64,000 nucleotides of DNA, taken from positions 1 to 64,000 of the forward strand of contig JAHCHY010000022.1 of assembly GCA_026129485.1 (NCBI GenBank). The letters run 5' to 3'. Positions 56,171 through 63,730 of the stretch are shown here, piece after piece. Made by a program: the position numbers and the translations under genes. The DNA is from Cyclobacteriaceae bacterium (GTDB taxonomy: Bacteria; Bacteroidota; Bacteroidia; Cytophagales; Cyclobacteriaceae). The notes beneath the pieces were generated by a model. The model was not told the origin of the DNA. It was given only the letters and a program-made list of their open reading frames with translations, and ran no database searches. Numbering within the stretch: the stretch's first letter is position 1; each line of letters starts with the position of its first letter.

Positions 56171-56827
56171 ATGACTTTGACCAGGGAAAAATTAACATTG
56201 CCCGAAGGCGGAAAAAAGCTGTTGCTGCATTCCTGTTGCGCCCCCTGTTCGGGAGAAGTAATGGAGGCGATTATCGCTTCGGATATTGAGTTCGCCATTT
56301 TCTTTTACAACCCGAATATTCATCCCAAAAAGGAATACGATTTGCGCAAAGAAGAGAATATCCGCTTTGCCGAAAAGCATAGCATCCCGTTTGTAGATGC
56401 CGACTATGATGTGGATAATTGGTTTGCCAGGGCCAAAAGGATGGAAATGGAACCGGAGAGAGGCATACGCTGCACGATGTGCTTCGATATGCGTTTTGAG
56501 CGTACCGCGTTATACGCCTTTGAAAACGGCTTTGATGTTATATCCAGCTCATTAGGCATTTCGCGATGGAAGAATATGGAGCAGATCAATGATTGCGGCA
56601 TTCGCGCGGCAGCACATTACGAAGGCATTACCTACTGGACATACAACTGGCGAAAGAAGGGCGGCTCAGCCCGTATGCTGGAAATCAGTAAGCAGGAGCA
56701 ATTCTATATGCAGGAGTATTGCGGCTGTGCCTATTCTTTACGCGATACCAATAACTGGCGGGTAGAAAACGGAAGGGAAAAGATCAGGCTGGGAGAAAAA
56801 TACTATGGAATAGCAGAGGGGGAATAG
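56171..56827 (+). CDS. queH: epoxyqueuosine reductase QueH
   Basis: 218 residues with the QueH (DUF208) cysteine motifs: H-S-C-C-A-P-C-S near the start, C-T-M-C-F-D-M-R in the middle and C-G-C-A-Y near the end. It reduces epoxyqueuosine to queuosine in tRNA, replacing QueG. It ends the plus-strand run after prpD with only 23 bp spacing, so it may share the prp transcript, though the functions are unrelated. Convergent with paaD. Confidence 0.92.
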   Translation: MTLTREKLTLPEGGKKLLLHSCCAPCSGEVMEAIIASDIEFAIFFYNPNIHPKKEYDLRKEENIRFAEKHSIPFVDADYDVDNWFARAKRMEMEPERGIRCTMCFDMRFERTALYAFENGFDVISSSLGISRWKNMEQINDCGIRAAAHYEGITYWTYNWRKKGGSARMLEISKQEQFYMQEYCGCAYSLRDTNNWRVENGREKIRLGEKYYGIAEGE

Positions 56828-56841
56828 CCAAGAGCCGGAGC

Positions 56842-57312
56842 CTATAAAGGCTTAAACTGCTCAAACACTTCCTTACAATCATGACAATAATAAAGTGAGC
56901 GGCAAAGGGTAGGGCCGAACGGACTTTTTAATTCGGTATTGGTGCTATTGCAGCGTGGGCAGCTTGCCGTTTCTAATATTTCGAGGTCGGTAAACAGCTT
57001 GCCGTCCGGTGGAGGCGCAAGTCCGTATTTCTTTAAAGCTGCTTTTCCTTTTTCAGAGATCAGGTCTGAGCTCCACGGTTTTTCAAAAGTGATTTCAACC
57101 TTAGGATGGAAACCGTTTTTTTGTAAGGCGGCTTCCACTTCGGCTTTCATGTAGTCCATAGCCGGGCAGCCCACAAAGGTGGGTGTCATTTTTACGAGTA
57201 CCGTTTTATCCTGAACATCCACATCCGTAATCACACCCAAATCTACCAAAGACAAAACCGGAATCTCGGGGTCTTTAACGCTTTCGAGGATTTGCAGAAT
57301 GGATTCGTTCAT
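56842..57312 (-). CDS. paaD: phenylacetyl-CoA epoxidase subunit PaaD
   Basis: 156 residues. The N-terminal DUF59 (iron-sulfur assembly-like) domain has V-K-D-P-E-I-P-V-L-S-L and G-C-P-A-M; the C-terminus has a zinc-ribbon C-P-R-C then C-H-D-C. PaaD is needed to mature or assemble the epoxidase in other bacteria. It is the last gene of the operon, 101 bp after paaC, that gap being filled by a dyad repeat. Confidence 0.93.
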   Translation of the reverse strand: MNESILQILESVKDPEIPVLSLVDLGVITDVDVQDKTVLVKMTPTFVGCPAMDYMKAEVEAALQKNGFHPKVEITFEKPWSSDLISEKGKAALKKYGLAPPPDGKLFTDLEILETASCPRCNSTNTELKSPFGPTLCRSLYYCHDCKEVFEQFKPL

Positions 57313-57317
57313 GTCTG

Positions 57318-57409
57318 GTTACTGGTTTCCTGTTACCGGTTTCAAGTTTGGAATTATATTACTACTGATTTACCAATTACCAACCGCCCGGTTACAGGTA
57401 ACCGATAAC
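57318..57409. repeat. reiterated GGTTACT/CTGTTACC dyad between paaC and paaD
   Basis: GTTACTGGTTTCCTGTTACC begins the left arm (57318-57339), and the right arm 57388-57409 is its reverse complement at 18 of 22 positions. Each arm is itself two or three near-copies of a 7-9 base word. It lies almost wall to wall in the 101-bp intergenic gap of the operon. Confidence 0.7.
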
Positions 57410-57413
57410 TGAT

Positions 57414-58169
57414 TTACCACTCCGCAGTCGGGTCAATCCGGAACACCTCACTCATCTCGTCCAGCAAAGGCTGAAGGTGCTCACTGTGTTTGCCTTCACG
57501 GCCGCCATAAACGGGAGTTAGCGTTTTCCAATCGGGCAACTGAAGTTGTGTTTGATGGATTACAGATTCTATCCGTGCCAGCCATTTTTCTTTCAGGGCA
57601 GCTTCGCCTGCGAATATTTTCTGATCGATCAATTCAGCCTCATAAGGCGATGTTTCAAAAATTCCCAATGCATAGGGGAATGCAGCCTCAAGTGATTTTT
57701 GCAATCGCGTAATGCTTTCTTCCGTTGCTGAACCAAGTTGCTTCATCCAGGTGTTGGCGTGAAGCGTATGGTACCGTAGCTCACCCCGGATTTTTCGGGC
57801 TAATTGAGCGAGAGGCTCGTAAGCAGAGTTTGTTAATGCCTCAAAGCGTAAGGCTTCGGCTGTATCAAACAGGAAATGCCGGATCAGGCTAAAGTCATAT
57901 TCTTGGTTAGGCAGCTCAACTAAAATGCAATTATGAAACCGGCTGGCATTTCGTGTAAAGGCGATTGTGTCGGGATCACTTTCACCAAGTGTTTGCAACA
58001 ATGTATATAGAGCAAGACTTTGCCCTACCTTATCCTGCGCCATAGAGGAAAAGGCAATGTCTTCTTCTAACAGCGGGCCAAAGCCCGTCCACTCGGAATT
58101 ACGATGACCGAGGATCAGTTGGTCATCGGCCATTTTGTAGAGCAGCTCTTTCAGTGCGAGGTTATTCAT
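57414..58169 (-). CDS. paaC: phenylacetyl-CoA epoxidase subunit PaaC
   Basis: 251 residues, the structural ferritin-like subunit that pairs with PaaA. Typical segments are D-D-Q-L-I-L-G-H-R-N-S-E-W near the N-terminus and R-K-I-R-G-E-L-R-Y-H in the middle. It stabilises the catalytic subunit and does not itself need a full di-iron site. Separated from paaB by 23 bp. Confidence 0.93.
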   Translation of the reverse strand: MNNLALKELLYKMADDQLILGHRNSEWTGFGPLLEEDIAFSSMAQDKVGQSLALYTLLQTLGESDPDTIAFTRNASRFHNCILVELPNQEYDFSLIRHFLFDTAEALRFEALTNSAYEPLAQLARKIRGELRYHTLHANTWMKQLGSATEESITRLQKSLEAAFPYALGIFETSPYEAELIDQKIFAGEAALKEKWLARIESVIHQTQLQLPDWKTLTPVYGGREGKHSEHLQPLLDEMSEVFRIDPTAEW

Positions 58170-58192
58170 CTTTTATTTGGCAGGATTTCGTT

Positions 58193-58798
58193 TCATGATA
58201 TTAATTTTCTTTCCAAAAACTCTTTCAACTTATCCCCGCCCTTGTAATCCGAAGCATCGCGGAATTTTTTCTCAGACAAAGTTAGCCATAGCTCCTTTTC
58301 TTCGGGTGTGGTAAACCGGATGGCATCGTTGGCAATGGCCCACACATTATAAACCGTTTTTCCCGTATTGAATTGCAGCTTTGCTTCAGTCATAGCGTGC
58401 TGCGGTGTAGCGGCTTGTACCGTTCCTGCGTGCACATGCTGCCTGCCTCGCTTTGCCAGATGATAAATCTCATAAGTTTTTTTAATGCCACTTTCTCGGG
58501 TTTCCGGTATAGGGTCGTATGCATTGCTTTCACCTTCCGTAAGAGGCGATACATAGACATCGCGTGTATCCGCCACATAAAGCGAGGTGCAGGTAAACCT
58601 GCGCGTAAACGTTTCTTTAGCCAGCACCCACGCAAGTTCAATATCGGGCGCATGCACAATGCCTTCATGCTGAAACGGCTTGCCTTCTTTGGGCTGCACA
58701 AAAACCTCGAACGTTCCGAACTGATCCAACGGAGCTTTGAGAGAAACAGGCTCCTGGATTTGAGGAAGCCGGCTAACACGGGGGTCGAGAGAATTCAA
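58193..58798 (-). CDS. paaB: phenylacetyl-CoA epoxidase subunit PaaB, tandem-domain form
   Basis: 201 residues, about twice the length of E. coli PaaB. Two PaaB-like units are visible: residues 30-83 (F-E-V-F-V ... H-E-G-I-V-H-A ... S-L-Y-V-A-D) and 109-163 (Y-E-I-Y-H ... H-A-G-T-V-Q-A ... N-V-W-A-I-A). PaaB bridges PaaAC pairs in the enzyme complex. The only usable upstream start is TTG 58798 (an in-frame TGA lies 6 bp before it), and it falls at the edge of a repeat; TTG at residue 24 is an alternative. Confidence 0.88.
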   Translation of the reverse strand: MNSLDPRVSRLPQIQEPVSLKAPLDQFGTFEVFVQPKEGKPFQHEGIVHAPDIELAWVLAKETFTRRFTCTSLYVADTRDVYVSPLTEGESNAYDPIPETRESGIKKTYEIYHLAKRGRQHVHAGTVQAATPQHAMTEAKLQFNTGKTVYNVWAIANDAIRFTTPEEKELWLTLSEKKFRDASDYKGGDKLKEFLERKLIS

Positions 58799-58799
58799 A

Positions 58800-58870
58800 A
58801 TTCAAAATTTAAGATTGCTACCATAACTTCATGATTCTACATCCGTCATTCTGAATTCTAAATTTTGAAT
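58800..58870. repeat. reiterated ATTCAAA-word dyad between paaA and paaB
   Basis: ATTCAAAATTTA (58800-58811) and TAAATTTTGAAT (58859-58870) are perfect 12-bp complements, with partial pairing further in and the word ATTCAAA repeated just beyond the left arm. The left arm lies directly at the paaB start codon, so the repeat seems to have reached into the 5' end of that gene. Confidence 0.7.
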
Positions 58871-58889
58871 GTTGGAAATTACGAATCGG

Positions 58890-59876
58890 CTATGCCAATG
58901 GTGTAACGTATGCCGCCTTTGGCGATTTCAACGCTTCGCGTACCCACCTGCCGCGTGCTTCTGCAACTCTGCGCACTTCTAACCGCTCTTTATTGCAGGG
59001 CCCGTTACCGTTAATCACGCGCTTAAACTCTTCCCAGTCCGGTTCGGTGTATTCCCACTTTCCGGTTTCCGTGTTCTTTTTCAGGTTCGGATCGGGAATG
59101 GTAAAGCCCAGCTCCCATATTTTAGGAACATACATATCGAGGAACTGGTTGCGCATTTCATCGTTGGTGCCCATCTTCACTTTCCAGCGCATCAGCACTT
59201 CAGTGTGTGCCGAAATTTTATCGGATGGCCCGAAGAAGTGCATCATGGGCGGCCACCACCGGTTAAGCGCTTCCTGGAACATTTGCCGTTGTTTGGCTGT
59301 ACCACTGGCTAAATAAATTACGCAATGATGGCCGTACTTCAGGTGAAACGATTCTTCGGCACAGATTCTTTCCAGCGCACGGCAATACGGCCCGTAGCTT
59401 CCTTTCGCATTGGCTAATTGGTTTACAATGGCACCGGCATCCACCAGCCATGATATGAAGCAGCAGTCGGCCCAGGTAAACGTAGGGTAGTTAAATACAT
59501 TGGAATATTTCGATTTGCCGTTGATCAGGTCATCGATCATCTGCTCGCGCGATTTGCCCAATGTTTCGGCTGCACTATATAATAATTGTGCGTGGCCGAC
59601 TTCATCCTGCACTTTGGCCATCAGCGCCATTTTGCGCTTAAAGCCCGGGGCGCGGGTAATCCACGTGCCTTCCGGTAATGCACCTATAATTTCACTGTGC
59701 GCATGCTGCTCGATCATGCGGATGAGCTGCTTACGGTAGAGCTGCGGCATCCAGTCTGTAGGCTCAATTTTTTCGCCCCGCGCAATGCGGGCTTCAAACG
59801 CTGCCAGCTTAACCGGGTCTTCCTGCGATAAGCTATCGGTTTTAATCCCTTCAAAAGTATTTCCGCCACCGTACAT
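58890..59876 (-). CDS. paaA: phenylacetyl-CoA epoxidase catalytic subunit PaaA
   Basis: 328 residues. The di-iron ligands expected for PaaA are in E-Q-H-A-H-S-E, E-V-G-H-A-Q and [10 protein letters not shown]. It epoxidises the ring of phenylacetyl-CoA with PaaB, PaaC and the reductase PaaE; paaE is not in this window, nor are paaG, paaZ or paaK. An exact TAnnTTTG box lies 32 bp upstream. Confidence 0.95.
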   Translation of the reverse strand: MYGGGNTFEGIKTDSLSQEDPVKLAAFEARIARGEKIEPTDWMPQLYRKQLIRMIEQHAHSEIIGALPEGTWITRAPGFKRKMALMAKVQDEVGHAQLLYSAAETLGKSREQMIDDLINGKSKYSNVFNYPTFTWADCCFISWLVDAGAIVNQLANAKGSYGPYCRALERICAEESFHLKYGHHCVIYLASGTAKQRQMFQEALNRWWPPMMHFFGPSDKISAHTEVLMRWKVKMGTNDEMRNQFLDMYVPKIWELGFTIPDPNLKKNTETGKWEYTEPDWEEFKRVINGNGPCNKERLEVRRVAEARGRWVREALKSPKAAYVTPLA

Positions 59877-59907
59877 AAAATTGAATTATTTGCCTAACAA
59901 TCGTTTG

Positions 59908-59915
59908 CAAATATA
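59908..59915 (-). promoter_or_regulatory. candidate -7 promoter element (TATATTTG) for paaABCD
   Basis: TATATTTG on the minus strand, an exact TAnnTTTG match, begins 39 bp and ends 32 bp upstream of the paaA ATG, in the gap after the TetR gene. This lets the paa operon be transcribed independently of its regulator. Confidence 0.5.
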
Positions 59916-59967
59916 ACAGTTATCGCCCGAAGAAGGTCAGGTAAGGCGGGTAATAATGTGATCGAAC

Positions 59968-60552
59968 CTATTTTTTCAGGCCGTTCACCAGCATATCAGC
60001 TAATTGCTGCCCCAGGTCGTGGGGTACAATTTTGCTGGACGGATCGTACCACATGGGCATCCAGTTGAGGGACGAGAACAACGTCATTACCGCCAGCTTT
60101 TTGTCGATGGTGTCTTTAAACTCACCCTGCCTGGCGCCCTCTTCAATAATGCTTTTGAACCGGTTGATGTAGTTGATGCGCAGCAAAAGGAAATCGCGCA
60201 GGTAAGGCTGGCTCAGGTGGCGGTGCTCGTTCATAAACACAGCCGAAGCGGTAAGGTCTTTGGCCATTACCTGGATGTGCCCGATAATTCCGAGGCGCAG
60301 CTTTTCCGATGCCGATACATTTTGCTTTTCTACTTCGGCCAATGACTTGCGGAATTCAGCAGCCATATCGAAGCACAGGTGCTGCAGAATTTCTTCTTTC
60401 GATTTGATGTGCGAATACAAGCTCGCGGCTTCAATGCCCAGCTTCTGGGCCAGGTCGCGCATGGATGATGCCGCATAGCCTTTTTCCCGAAACAATTCGG
60501 CTGCGCTGCGTATTACCTGTTCCTTACGGGATAAATTACCTACTGCTTCCAT
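59968..60552 (-). CDS. TetR/AcrR family regulator, probable paa repressor
   Basis: 194 residues from ATG 60552; a TTG at 60576 also keeps the frame but precedes the usual start of the domain. The N-terminal helix-turn-helix is typical (A-A-E-L-F-R-E-K-G-Y then L-A-Q-K-L-G and S-L-Y-S-H-I-K-S-K-E-E), followed by a ligand-binding helical domain. It sits directly upstream of paaA on the same strand, so control of phenylacetate genes by a CoA-thioester effector is likely, as for PaaR-type TetR proteins; this is inference. Confidence 0.9.
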   Translation of the reverse strand: MEAVGNLSRKEQVIRSAAELFREKGYAASSMRDLAQKLGIEAASLYSHIKSKEEILQHLCFDMAAEFRKSLAEVEKQNVSASEKLRLGIIGHIQVMAKDLTASAVFMNEHRHLSQPYLRDFLLLRINYINRFKSIIEEGARQGEFKDTIDKKLAVMTLFSSLNWMPMWYDPSSKIVPHDLGQQLADMLVNGLKK

Positions 60553-60586
60553 GATCTGACAGAAATCACAGGCCAAGTTAAATAAT

Positions 60587-60594
60587 TAAATTTG
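60587..60594 (+). promoter_or_regulatory. candidate -7 element (TAAATTTG)
   Basis: Exact TAnnTTTG match 24 bp before the ATG at 60619, inside the 66-bp divergent region shared with the TetR gene. No clear -33 box. Confidence 0.4.
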
Positions 60595-60618
60595 ATTAAA
60601 ATTCAGAAGCGATAAAAA

Positions 60619-61113
60619 ATGAAGTTCAATTCGGTTAAGGAATATTTCTACCGGTTAAACAATACCGGCTACCAGCTTATGATGGTGCCGCTCATTCTTT
60701 TTATTTATCACTATGCCAGCGTGTACACGTTTACCTTTCGGCTGGAGCTGACAGAAACGGAAGCTTACTATGTGCTGATCGCTGCCGGTGCGCTTGCGCT
60801 GATAGTCCTAACGGCCGTTCATTTTTATGTTCGGTCTGCTGCACGGAAAATTGCCCGGCTTACCGGTTTAGGCTTAAAGCTTGAAAGGTTAGGCAGTGTG
60901 TTGATGAAGCGTTTGATTGTGCTTGCGCTGATACCGTTGCTGATGACCGTTGGATTAGTGCTTACCCACCACAATGGCTTTGCGTTCGGCTTTCTGGTTA
61001 CGTTGCTCTGGTATTTTGTAAACTGGCCAACACCATTTAAGATAAGCAGCCTGTTGCACCTGAAAGGCGATGAAAAGGAAATGGTATTAAGTAAAGGCGA
61101 GGCGTTTAAGTAA
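60619..61113 (+). CDS. membrane protein, unknown
   Basis: 164 residues with four hydrophobic helices (about 18-36, 51-73, 97-115 and 120-140). I do not recognise the family. It is divergent from the TetR gene and isolated otherwise. A perfect dyad (61133-61175) follows its stop. Confidence 0.6.
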   Translation: MKFNSVKEYFYRLNNTGYQLMMVPLILFIYHYASVYTFTFRLELTETEAYYVLIAAGALALIVLTAVHFYVRSAARKIARLTGLGLKLERLGSVLMKRLIVLALIPLLMTVGLVLTHHNGFAFGFLVTLLWYFVNWPTPFKISSLLHLKGDEKEMVLSKGEAFK

Positions 61114-61123
61114 ATGATTCCGG

Positions 61124-61190
61124 ATTCAAAGTTTAAAATTCAGGATTAAGCGTTTATCTCAATCCTGAATTTTAATCTTAAATTTTGAAT
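61124..61190. repeat. reiterated AATTCAGGATT dyad between convergent genes
   Basis: TTAAAATTCAGGATT (61133-61147) and AATCCTGAATTTTAA (61161-61175) are perfect 15-bp complements with a 13-nt loop; outside them ATTCAAA (61124-61130) pairs with TTTGAAT (61184-61190) with a 6-nt bulge. It lies between a plus-strand and a minus-strand gene and reaches the stop of the latter, so it can serve as a two-way terminator as well. Confidence 0.8.
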
Positions 61191-62194
61191 TAGAAAGTTA
61201 TTCCAAAGCTAAAGGCATTCAGTTGCTGGCCTTTGTTTTCTGCGAAGAGCTCATTCAGGTCGTAGTTGAAAAACAAATCCACATCATCAAACCCTACCTG
61301 CACGCGCAAGCCATAGCGCAGGTTGTTCAGGTAAAAGTTATCGTGGTTGCGCGGCTTGCGCTCCACACCGTCCTCTTTAAATACCTGCTTGCTGTAGCTG
61401 TTTATGCGGTAACCCACGTAAGGGCCGGCTCCAAGCCGGAATGAATTGGCGCCATGACCATCAAAGACGCTGGGCTTGCGCCTGTTGCTGCCGAAATCCA
61501 GCATAGGCACCAAAGATGCATTGAGGTAAGCGGCCGTCAGCTTGCTCTTTTTAAAATCGGCATCGCGCGTGTCTAACTGGAATATAACCCCGTTTTCGTC
61601 TTTGCTGATGGTAGTTTGCGTGTTCTGGAATTTAAAGTTATACCAGCTTACACCCAGTCCCCACTCCATATAAAATTTATTTGCCAGCCGGGTGCGCTGC
61701 ACCGAATTGATGCCCACATACCACGAGCCCCACGGCTTTACGGTGTATAAGCTGTTGCTCTGATCGGGGAACCCATCTTTAGTAAGATAATTATTCGTGC
61801 CCAAATCGAAGTTCATGGAATGATAGGTGCGCTTGCGGAATCTTTTACTCTCTTTACGATTGCTGCTCCAGTCCGCATCCCAGTCTTCGTCTGTTTTGAT
61901 TTCCGTAACTTCGGTCGCTTCAACAATTTTTAAGGTGTCGGGTTTCAGGTATTCTATAGACGCCTTTTCATGCTTTGAGGTATCTTCCTTTTCCAGCTTG
62001 GCGATCAAATCGCCAATCAGCTTCTGAAAATCGTATTGCTTCATGGTTTCCAGGTCTTTCTTATCCTGCACGGCTAATATCAGCTTGCTGCCGGTGCCTA
62101 CTTTTATGATTACGGTATCGGCCGGCTTGGCCTGACTAAAGGCTACCGAACTTACCATCACAGCTAAACAGGTGGTTATCATTTTTACGTTCAT
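61190..62194 (-). CDS. outer-membrane beta-barrel protein, third gene of sigma operon
   Basis: 334 residues with a signal peptide (about 1-20), a periplasmic domain of about 110 residues and a C-terminal barrel-like part (from about 125) of alternating strands ending in F-G-I-T-F, the aromatic end usual in outer-membrane proteins. Similar proteins of unknown function follow sigma/anti-sigma pairs in Bacteroidota. It begins 2 bp after the anti-sigma gene, so the three are co-transcribed. Confidence 0.8.
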   Translation of the reverse strand: MNVKMITTCLAVMVSSVAFSQAKPADTVIIKVGTGSKLILAVQDKKDLETMKQYDFQKLIGDLIAKLEKEDTSKHEKASIEYLKPDTLKIVEATEVTEIKTDEDWDADWSSNRKESKRFRKRTYHSMNFDLGTNNYLTKDGFPDQSNSLYTVKPWGSWYVGINSVQRTRLANKFYMEWGLGVSWYNFKFQNTQTTISKDENGVIFQLDTRDADFKKSKLTAAYLNASLVPMLDFGSNRRKPSVFDGHGANSFRLGAGPYVGYRINSYSKQVFKEDGVERKPRNHDNFYLNNLRYGLRVQVGFDDVDLFFNYDLNELFAENKGQQLNAFSFGITF

Positions 62195-62196
62195 AA

Positions 62197-62868
62197 TCAG
62201 TTTCTTTTTGGTTTGTCTTTTCTGAAATCGAAGGCGAACAATTCGTTCTTGGCATCGCGCAGGCTGCCCAGCTCGCCATCCCCGTTTTTAAGATCACGCG
62301 CTTTCTCGAGAATCTTTTTTAGTCCGCTCTTTTCTTCTTCCGTGCCGGCATCGGCAAATGCAGGTTCTGTTATTTTAACCGGCATGGCATCCAATGTAAA
62401 TTCAATTACAATCGGTTTGCGTGCAGGAGCAGCTTCCGGTATTTTATTTTCAGCCACCAGCACGTCTGTTTCAATAAGCATTTCCGCAGGTTCTTCTGTC
62501 ATGATGTTTACTTTTTGAGATTCTGCTTTCCTGCTTCCGGTTGTTGTGGTTTTCGTTTTTTGCTTTGATGGTGTACTGCTTTCAGCTACCAGATCCTGTT
62601 TTTGTGTTTCGGGTTGCACCGGTATAGTATTTTCTTTTTGAGGAGAGCCGGGTTGTTCTGCCAGCCCAGGCTGTGCTTCCGTATTGTTATTCCACAAATA
62701 CCACGTACCGCTCAGCAAGCCGAACAGCACAAATGCAGCAGCGAGGCGCCACACCCATGCGCTATTTTTTTTTGTTAAGCCGGCTTCTACTTTTTGCCAG
62801 GCATCGGCCGGTGGCGCTACCGGGTGGTTAGCCAGCTTGTTTTTAAAAAGCTCATCAATTCGGTTCAT
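62197..62868 (-). CDS. single-pass membrane protein, probable anti-sigma factor
   Basis: 223 residues from ATG 62868 (the open frame is longer but lies within the sigma gene). A cytoplasmic segment of about 35 residues is followed by one transmembrane helix (about 37-58) and a long extracytoplasmic part rich in Pro, Gln, Thr and Lys. There is no zinc-binding anti-sigma motif. It overlaps the sigma gene by 14 bp and precedes the barrel gene, a typical signalling arrangement in this phylum; the anti-sigma role is inference from that. Confidence 0.78.
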   Translation of the reverse strand: MNRIDELFKNKLANHPVAPPADAWQKVEAGLTKKNSAWVWRLAAAFVLFGLLSGTWYLWNNNTEAQPGLAEQPGSPQKENTIPVQPETQKQDLVAESSTPSKQKTKTTTTGSRKAESQKVNIMTEEPAEMLIETDVLVAENKIPEAAPARKPIVIEFTLDAMPVKITEPAFADAGTEEEKSGLKKILEKARDLKNGDGELGSLRDAKNELFAFDFRKDKPKRN

Positions 62869-63439
62869 ATCCTTTTTGTTTGTAGAGCAGGTGCTGCTCT
62901 GCTTCCAGTAAACTCTTTTGCAATGCCGCACGGGCCCGGCTCAACTGCGACTTCGATGTGTTTTCGCTGATGTTCAGTTGTTCGGCAATCTCCTTGTGCG
63001 AGTAGCCGTCAATCGCATACAGGTTAAACACAATACGATAACCGGCCGGTAACGCTTCAATCATCTTCACCAGGTCTTCCGCTTCGAGGTGCGCCTCCAG
63101 GTTCTGGTAGTCGGGCTCGTAATCAGCCGCTTCAATGTCGGTTTCGAGGTACATGTTTTTGTGCCTGCGCAGGTAGCTGAACGATTCGTTCACCACGATC
63201 TTGCGCATCCAGCCTTCAAAATTTCCCTCGCCCGTATATTGGTCTATCTTGTTCAGGATTTTAGTGAAGGCAGTGATCCACACATCCTCGGCTTCCATCT
63301 TATCCTTAATATACCGGCAGCACAAGGCATACAGTCTGGATGCATAACGATCGTACAAACGTTTTTGCGCGTGGCGATCGTTGCGCCTGCACCCTTCTAT
63401 CAGTTCCATGTCCTGGGCCCGGTAAACCTCAAACTCCAT
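62855..63439 (-). CDS. ECF-type sigma-70 factor
   Basis: 194 residues. Region 2 spans about 20-90 (A-Q-K-R-L-Y-D-R-Y ... E-D-V-W-I-T-A-F); region 4 spans about 125-180 with the helix-turn-helix Y-S-H-K-E-I-A-E-Q-L-N-I-S-E-N-T-S-K-S-Q-L-S-R-A split by a turn. It would direct RNA polymerase to a small set of promoters when released from the downstream membrane protein. A 10-bp inverted repeat lies upstream. Confidence 0.93.
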   Translation of the reverse strand: MEFEVYRAQDMELIEGCRRNDRHAQKRLYDRYASRLYALCCRYIKDKMEAEDVWITAFTKILNKIDQYTGEGNFEGWMRKIVVNESFSYLRRHKNMYLETDIEAADYEPDYQNLEAHLEAEDLVKMIEALPAGYRIVFNLYAIDGYSHKEIAEQLNISENTSKSQLSRARAALQKSLLEAEQHLLYKQKGYEPN

Positions 63440-63450
63440 TTAAAGCGGTT

Positions 63451-63502
63451 AATCAATACCAAGATGCAGCTTTTACGGCCGGGGTTGCACGGGGTATTGA
63501 TT
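63451..63502. promoter_or_regulatory. 10-bp inverted repeat upstream of the sigma gene
   Basis: AATCAATACC (63451-63460) and GGTATTGATT (63493-63502) are perfect complements 32 nt apart, starting 12 bp upstream of the sigma ATG. They could form a leader hairpin or two half-sites of an operator; no further evidence. Confidence 0.4.
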
Positions 63503-63563
63503 TTTTTTGAATCTCGTGAAGACAGGTAATGAATTAGCCGGCCACAGATTGGGATTTTTCCGC

Positions 63564-63692
63564 TTAACCTCACCCCTGCCTTTGCCGGCCGGCATCAAAG
63601 GTCATCAAATTAGCACAGGTCGTGCTGCCCTCTCCACTGGAGAGGGCCACTGTGGGCTTACGTTAATGTACGTCCGATGTGGGTGAGGTTAA
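63564..63692. mobile_element. MITE/REP-like palindromic element (129 bp)
   Basis: Terminal 12-bp inverted repeats TTAACCTCACCC (63564-63575) and GGGTGAGGTTAA (63681-63692) enclose a central hairpin GCCCTCTCC-ACT-GGAGAGGGC (63627-63647). No ORF is inside. Similar CCTCACCC/CCCTCTCC elements are scattered in many bacterial genomes as non-autonomous repeats. No target-site duplication is obvious. It occupies much of the 291-bp gap between the sigma gene and the MBL gene. Confidence 0.7.
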
Positions 63693-63730
63693 AAAAATCA
63701 GTGAATCTGTGGCGCAAAACAAACACAGTT

